Part shown: piece after piece, positions 58,264 to 64,000 of the stretch
How the letters are laid out: each line of letters opens with the position of its first letter
Position numbering within the stretch: position 1 is the first letter of the stretch
Assembly: GCF_022376445.1 (NCBI RefSeq)
Contig: NW_025954970.1
Span: 1 to 64,000, forward strand
Direction: 5' to 3'
Origin: Fomitopsis serialis
Lineage: Eukaryota; Basidiomycota; Agaricomycetes; Polyporales; Fomitopsidaceae
DNA length: 64,000 nt
Notes under the pieces: model-generated
What the model was told of the DNA's origin: nothing
Seen by the model: the letters and a program-made list of their open reading frames with translations, nothing else
Databases searched by the model: none
Translations under genes and position numbers: made by a program

Positions 58264-59894
58264 ATGCCTGACAGCAACATAACACCCCCACCCACATATA
58301 CCGAACCCAGTGACCATGTCGCAGAATTGAAACATAGCTTCATGTCTCTCTTCACTGAGGACCAGGAGATACGGAGTCTCTTCGACGTCGTCACCACCCG
58401 ACTAGAGACTACGCCCCAGATTGGGCCGGATCACCCGCTCGCTGAGGAATGGACAACCTTGCGCAAGGTCGGTCCTGCTTTTGGCGACAGCCAGAATACC
58501 ATGTCCAACGTAACGGGCCCGACAGATGTATAGAGACGCATACAGGGATACACGGGCACAGGCAGATCGATGCGCGACCTTTCTAGAGCGTGAGTGACAA
58601 TTGTACTAAGTCTGTTGTTTTCGATGATGACCGTATGTACAGACAGTCTTTCAAGATATCGTTCTTCCGCTTTCGCAATCTGAGTCAAGTGTTCCCTTAC
58701 ACGACAGAGTCGATATGGTTCAGCAATTTATAGCGGTATGTAGCGTCGATCCTTTTGTCGTAGGCTCCTTTCATTGCGCGTGCGCGTCCACAATTCCTTA
58801 GCACCTGCCAAGGGCGCAATGGTGCCAGGATCTATGCGGCAGCTTGCTTGGTCGCCCGTGGCTGTGCTTCACTTGCGATCATGCCTTACAATGTTCCAAA
58901 AACCGACGGTACTACAACTAGTGCACCGGTCAATCAGAGCGTTGTACAAGCATGCCAGTGCGACGCAGCGTTGCGTCCGTCCGACCTCAATTGCTTCTTG
59001 GCCCAGATCCTCTTCAATATACTGCTTCCCCTGAGCATTCAATAACTTCTGACAGATGATCGACGAATACAAGTTAGATGTACAAGCATGTTCGGATAAA
59101 TTCAACGAACTCAAGGAGAGGATTCAATCTTTCGAAGACAGGCTACGCACAGAACCGGTTCGAACCGCCGAGCCTCAGGACTTCTTTGCAACACTTGGTC
59201 CAAAATCACAGAGTACGCCCGCCGGATGTGTTTGTGAGATGCAGTCTCTGACCAATGCGGGATAGCTTCTGTTCAGCCATTGGGAAGGCGATCAGCAAAC
59301 TACTCGACCATTTTGTTACGTTGATTCGACAGCTCTTCTCGGAGGTGAAGTCTGTGCACATGTCGATGGGTAAGCAGACACTACCGAGACCAGCTATGCG
59401 CCGGTACACGACTTACACGTCATCTTACCCTCCAGGGCCTCTGCGCATGAGTGCGCACTTCGGCGATGGTAAGTACAAGTCATCTCACGAGCTCGCCCTG
59501 CCATTGCTCAGCGCTCAGATCCTTCTTCGCCTCGTCCCAGACTCGCGGATCTCGGAAGAGATTGAAATGAATCCACGAGGAGGCATCGCCGCGGCACCAG
59601 AAATCGACGATACCGCTCGCAGAATCGCAGAGAAAGTGAGCGCATCTGAGTTCGCCTGGGATGCTGTCAGGATGTCCTGCGATACGCTACGAATCCAGCT
59701 TCGCCTGGCAGGAACGACGCCGTCTGTAAGTCAATCATTTTCACATAGGCCGACTAGGACTGACTAGTGATACTCGCACGTAGGTTGCTCCTGATGCTGT
59801 CCTCCAGTCGCAGTTCGAGATGGTTGGGCTGCTGTATCGGCCTCTCGTCAAGAGCATGCGAGCGTATTCTGTGGGCAGGCCGCCCCAGGTTTGA
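58264..59894 (+). pseudogene. Family E copy (E58), frame-broken
   Basis: Exon 1 (58264-58467) is open (MPDSNITPPPTYTEPSDHVA) and exon 2 (58643-58735) follows in phase. Exon 3 from 59056 has IDEYKLDVQACSDKFNELKE and then loses one base near 59195 (GCAACACTTGG where E30 has GCAAACATCTGG). A later donor/acceptor pair is also out of phase. Downstream exons remain recognisable (SKLLDHFVTLIRQLFSE, PEIDDTARRIAEKV, VAPDAVLQSQFEMVGLLYRP). Intron 2 is about 320 nt against 48 nt in E55. It lies tail to tail with the protease gene. Confidence 0.6.
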
Positions 59895-60425
59895 TTGCGC
59901 GGAGCTTGTCGCCTTGATGGCAGCCCGGATCGCCAAGCACCCCGACTCGCCATTGCGTGGAAGATACCTCGTTGTTGTGGACAGCGACCGAGGACCCGCG
60001 TCGATCGATAGTTTGTGAGCATCATGTTTCTTGGTTGCATACGTATGCTTTGTATGAATGTGTAGGCAGTTGTACATAATCCTATGCTTCAGTGACATGC
60101 ATCATCTTTCAGATTGAATCCGCCTTGTGTCAATATCATCGATGCTCACTAGCACTGTATATGAGTTTGTATGCATTGTTGCGAGATGCTGGATTCGGAC
60201 GTTTGGAGCGACGATCTCGTCAATAGTAGCATGTCGTTAACGCTATGCAAGCATGCTGTAATATATATACACGGAGAGACAGCAATGTAATGGTTTCCAC
60301 AGTCATGGACAGCACGTACAGTTCAAATGTTCAACCACATAAGCACACCACTCGATCCAACCTCGCATCCTCTCCTCCTTCCTCGTTACTTCACCCTCCT
60401 ATCCCGAGACAAGCTCAGGCCCAGG

Positions 60426-63150
60426 TCATGCGAGGACCATCATGCCCGAAAACAGACTTGCGACGAGCGAGACAAGGATACCCACAGCAAGCGCGGGGCC
60501 GTTCACAGGCGCGATGAGCGCCGCAGCGCTCGACGACGAGCTGCTGCCGCTGGACGACGATCCTCCCGACGAGCCATTGGCTGAAGCGGTCGACCGACCG
60601 GATGCACCCGACGACGACGCAGATGCAGACGCAGACCCGGACACCGAGATGGTCGCAGGAACAGAGGAAGAAACCGCCGCTACCGAGTCAGGTCACCCTA
60701 CCGACACACAGCAGCGGAACGAGACGCACCTGAGCCGGACCCGCCCGCGTTCGTCGAGAGCGCCGCGAAGCCGACCGCGGCGGGGCTCTGGCGGAAGACG
60801 GAGTAGACGTTCTTGAGGAAGGTGTCGCCGACGACCCACGTGAGGCTGTTCGAGTCGCTCGGCACGTTCGACCCCTCCGAGAGCACGAAGAACCCGCCGA
60901 GGCAGTCCGTCCCCGCGCTGTCCACCGCGCCGAGGTTCATGTCCGCCGCGCTGATCGGCCACGCCTGCCCGCCGAACGCGATCGTCACGTTCGGTTTCGT
61001 TGTACACGCTGAGGGTAGGGGTTCAGTACTCAGCGGGGACGACGGGGGCACGAGCGGGGCGACTCACGGAAGGCGTAGTAGCCGGCGTACTGGCCGGTAA
61101 GGGCCTGCGAGCCCTCGATCTGGGCGTAGATCGCAGAGATGGCGTCGCTGGGGCCGCCGATGAGCGTCGTGCCCGTGTCAATCGCAGCGTTCGCGCTCGA
61201 GCTGCCGAGGCCGACAGAGTTCCCATTCACGGTGACTCCCGAGATGGTCAGCGTCCAGTACGTGGGGCCGCTCGTGTCCGTGAGGGGGTAGTACGTGATG
61301 TCGCCCGAGTACAGCGAGCCGTTCACGCCGCCGAGGGTGAACGTTCCTCCGGGCTCCTCCACCGATGCGGACATGTCGTCCACGAAGCGTGTGAGGTAGA
61401 ACGCGAACTCGGGGTTCGCGAGCGAGTTCTGCCCGATGAGCGCCTGCCAGAAGGGCACCGCGCCCGTCGCGGCGAGGGTCTGGAACGCGAGCCCCATGAT
61501 GCCCGTGACGTTCCCGTCGAGGAGGTTGGTCGAGACGTCGTCGACGACGAGGAACGTCTGCGAGCTCACCGTCTGCCCTGCGAGCGAGACGGTGTCGCTA
61601 CCGAGCGAGCCCTGCACCTCACCCGAGCCGTACGTGATCGAGACCGCGCCATTGGAGCCGCCACCGTGCCCACCACTGGACGAGGTGGAGGAGCTGTTGG
61701 ACTTGAAACTCGACGAGGAGGAAGAGTCATACTCGGGTGTGTCGGAGGGGCAGCCGGAGCAAGTTTTGGAAGCCAGCCAGAGGTCGGACGAGCCCGTGTC
61801 CATGATGACGGGGAAGGATTGGGAGGGCGTCCCGACGGAGATCGTGCCAATGTAAGACGAATCATAATCCTGGGTCAAAAAGTGTCAGCGCAGCCCAATT
61901 CAGTCAGAAAAGCATAGGGTGACGGAATACAGTCATCCGCAGTAGCATCACCGTGTCTCGTCTGGGCACACGAGCGCATCAGGGGTCCCAAGTGTTCTGG
62001 ACGCTGCAGAGAAATTGAAAGCTTTTGGGACCCGTAACGGTCGACGCCGCCCGACCAAGCATGGGATGTAGTTCACAACCCACGACGGGGCCCACAGTCG
62101 CCCGAGCGCAAGGACCCCCCATCTTCGGCTTCATCGTCCACCTGCCGAGGCGCAGAATGGAGCCTCGAACCTCAGCAGCCGGAATCGCGTTGGCTCACAT
62201 CCGACACAGGCCAGGTCCTCTGCGTTTGACACATCGTGACCCTTCTGGTGAAAACAACAATAAAAGACCTGGCGCAAAGTGCGACGGCACTCCAATTAGT
62301 ACTGCATTCATAGTCGCAGTCGTACACTGTCACCCCGCTGAGCAGCACTAGCGTGAAAACCTACTAATTCAACCACAGGACGTGCTTGGGTCCCTGTTTG
62401 CACTGCTACATTGCGTAGCAAGTCACAGAAGAACGAACAGCCGCCGGACAACATGCCTAGCTAGCCAAGCGTGGAAGTGACCGCACGGGGCGATCCGCAC
62501 GCATATCCGATCATACATTCGACATGAATGCGCAGTGCGCAGCAACAAGGAGGGCGGTGGGGCAGGCAACGGGCACCACCAGCCCAGGCATACTCGAGTC
62601 CAGGATACAGAGTTGTGCTAGAATCGCACGCCGATAGAGTTGGTGTTCGCGCTTGGATGCGCAGTTCCTGCCTGCCTTTGCTCCGGGCCATGGCTCGAGC
62701 ATGATGCCCTTTGCATTGCAGGACGTGTGCACCCATGGAATGAACGAGCATCCGGAAAGGTGCAATGAAGGTGGGGCGAACTCCCGGCCCATGCCCTAGA
62801 ACAGAGCACACGAGCTGTACATCCAATGTGCATGACGATCCTATTTCACAGCGTCCCTCGACATGACACGGAAAATCATGGGCGCCCTGCCTGACGACCG
62901 ACAGGCGAGGTAGGGGAACAATGCTCACCTGGTTGGTGAGCTGCGTGCCCACGGTCTCGCCTCTCTTCCTGAGCTTGCTCGCCATGGTCTCGAAGCCGTA
63001 CTTGCTCCTGACAAAGTCGCCGGCCGCGGGGTACCGGCTGACGTCCTTCACGCGCCGGCCAGTGGCTCTCTTGGAAAGCGGGACATGGATGGGGTCCGCG
63101 AGCGCGAGCGCGGCGAGAGAAAGCGGTATCCAGGCGGTCGCATGGACCAT
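60426..63150 (-). CDS. Secreted aspartic protease (pepsin/yapsin-like) with GPI-type C-terminus
   Basis: An A1-family endopeptidase. Exons 62929-63150, 61068-61869, 60730-61008 and 60426-60679 join in frame to give 518 residues. A signal peptide (MVHATAWIPLSLAALALADP) is followed by a basic propeptide (KRATGRRVKD, KLRKRGETVG). The catalytic Asp residues lie in MDTGSSDLW (Asp98) and AIDTGTTLIGG (Asp305). Between them is a Ser and Gly rich insert (residues about 123-146), then ITYGSGEVQG with the flap Tyr154, and GIMGLAFQ. Late motifs are NVTIAFGG, DCLGGFFVL and WVVGDTFLKNVYSVF. The last exon encodes a Ser and Gly rich stalk and the hydrophobic end LAVGILVSLVASLFSGMMVL, as in GPI-anchored yapsins; a single membrane anchor is the alternative. 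Intron 1 is 1,059 nt, far longer than any other here. The gene is divergent from the zf-HIT gene. Confidence 0.92.
61870..62928 (-). other. Unusually long intron 1 of the aspartic protease gene
   Basis: The donor is CAG|GTGAGC at the prodomain end and the acceptor is GACCCAG|GATTATG. The join LTNQ-DYDSSYIG is in phase 0 and fits the family. Introns elsewhere in the window are mostly 45-90 nt. No ORF with known similarity and no inverted repeats were spotted inside; it could hold an unseen small exon, a noncoding RNA or an old insertion. Confidence 0.6.
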
Positions 63151-63565
63151 GGTGGGAGAAGGGTAAGTAGTAGATGGGGGAGAAAGAGAAAGAGCGGGTG
63201 AGGGAAAGAGGGGCAGCGGGAGGACGTCGGGATATAGACCGTGGAGTCGTCTGCACCTCCGCAGCCGCTCTGCCCAGCCAACAGCCGCCCGTCCCTCGAT
63301 CGCCGGGCGCTTCGGCGCCACGGCGCACTCCCCTTTTAGCTTTCTCCTCCTCGACGCCACCACCTCTCCCACTCTCCCCGCCGGCCGCCGCCTTCCCCTC
63401 GCTGCGCGCAATATCCTGCGCATTTTCTTCCCAATTTCCTGGGGGTATCTCTCTGGCGGTTGCTGCCCACGTTCGTCGCCGGTGCCTGGCCCGACGATGC
63501 ATGCATAGCCTTCGTTGTTGTTCTTGTCCTGCCAAGTAGTCCCCCTGCCCAGGTCTCCAACCGTC
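63151..63565. promoter_or_regulatory. Divergent promoter between protease and zf-HIT genes
   Basis: 415 bases separate the two start codons. The sequence is CT-rich on one strand with many CTCCC/CTTTC runs, a common fungal promoter texture. No clear TATA box is seen. Confidence 0.5.
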
Positions 63566-64000
63566 ATGCCTCCGAACAAACGCCCCCCCTGCCAAATCTG
63601 CAACGCAACAGAGTCAAAGTACACCTGCGCACAGTGCAGGATCCTCTAGTACGCCGCGTGTCCTCTCCGACGCACCCAAGCTGAAGCCGGCGGGGCTCCA
63701 GCTGCTCGATTGCGTGTTACAAGACCCATAGAGGTACGCGCCCGTGCCGCCTTGGCCTTGGCCCAAGTACAAGCTGTCTCATCCTTATTCTTCGCCTATT
63801 CCGACAGCATCCTCGTGTCAGCCTCAGCCCGCGCCTCCGTCGAATCATACGACTCTCGACAGCGGTAACGAACAACACGTTCAAGTCGCGGGCCCGTCCA
63901 CGATCGACCTTGGCCAGCAACTGAGTCAGACAGGCATCCTCGGCGCGGGTCACTCTGGCTTGGATGACGCGCCGAGAAGCAGGGACGTGCACGTTGAGAC
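63566..64000 (+). CDS. zf-HIT zinc-finger protein (3' end beyond the window)
   Basis: Exons 63566-63648, 63702-63733 and 63808 onward join over introns of 53 and 74 nt. The first 42 residues form a complete HIT finger: Cys9, Cys12, Cys21, Cys24, Cys29, Cys33, His37 and Cys42 (CQICNATESKYTCAQC, then CSIACYKTHR). HIT fingers mark proteins in snoRNP assembly or chromatin remodelling (ZNHIT3/HIT1 or ZNHIT6/BCD1 types). The finger at the very N-terminus followed by a disordered Pro, Ser and Gln rich stretch fits several of these, so I do not assign a symbol. The gene is cut by the window edge. Confidence 0.85.

Noticed and set aside
61000..61917. A 305-codon plus-strand open frame opposite the aspartic protease
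   Set aside because: Antisense of a GC-rich coding exon; the minus strand encodes both catalytic motifs and the flap of a pepsin-like protease.

Overview
The window looks like nuclear DNA of a filamentous basidiomycete (probably Agaricomycetes). Genes are cut by many 45-75 nt GT-AG introns, coding third positions are GC-rich, and intact conserved genes are typical fungal ones. Coordinates of spliced genes span from start codon to stop codon. Exon limits were placed by eye from splice signals and reading frame.

Left part, 1-22.4 kb: mostly conserved single-copy genes. In order these are an orphan two-exon gene (A1, 1.1-1.9 kb), an unresolved gene (2.5-3.9), CTR9 of the PAF1 complex (minus), ADA2 of SAGA (plus, divergent from CTR9), a membrane-anchored cysteine synthase (minus), a CoA-binding-domain protein (plus), a mitochondrial carrier (minus), an unresolved minus-strand gene (17.1-18.6), and two tandem NADH-pyrophosphatase Nudix genes (plus).

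Middle part, 22-53 kb: a nest of segmental duplications with almost no conserved genes. A block of about 5 kb occurs three times (about 22.1-28.3, 31.6-36.4 and 47.2-53.1 kb). Between blocks II and III lies a second unit of about 4.9 kb repeated in tandem (about 36.6-41.5 and 42.1-47.2 kb). These blocks carry orphan small genes that I group as one superfamily (families A, B, C and C'). They share a two-exon layout with a phase-0 intron, an acidic C-terminal motif of the type LDDIxPGL, and a common upstream promoter module. Some copies are open (A1, A3, B2, B3, C'2); others are decayed (A2, A4, B1, C1, C'1). A 205-bp MITE with perfect 62-bp inverted ends sits in one tandem unit, and its empty site is visible in the other.

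Right part, 53-64 kb: a small ORF, a probable PAM2-motif (poly(A)-binding-protein ligand) protein, a cluster of an orphan helical family (E: one intact six-exon gene, a fragment and a decayed copy), a GPI-type secreted aspartic protease (minus), and the start of a zf-HIT zinc-finger gene (plus, runs off the window). The E gene plus the protease 3' end was copied in inverted orientation to 28.6-31.1 kb.

How it fits together: the flanks are ordinary housekeeping chromatin (transcription, sulfur and NAD metabolism, transport). The interior is a fast-evolving, duplication-rich island of lineage-specific genes. I found no tRNA, rRNA, CRISPR or autonomous transposon. Several frameshifts in conserved genes (CoA-binding protein, carrier) are clustered single-base losses and may be sequence errors, so some pseudogene calls are provisional.
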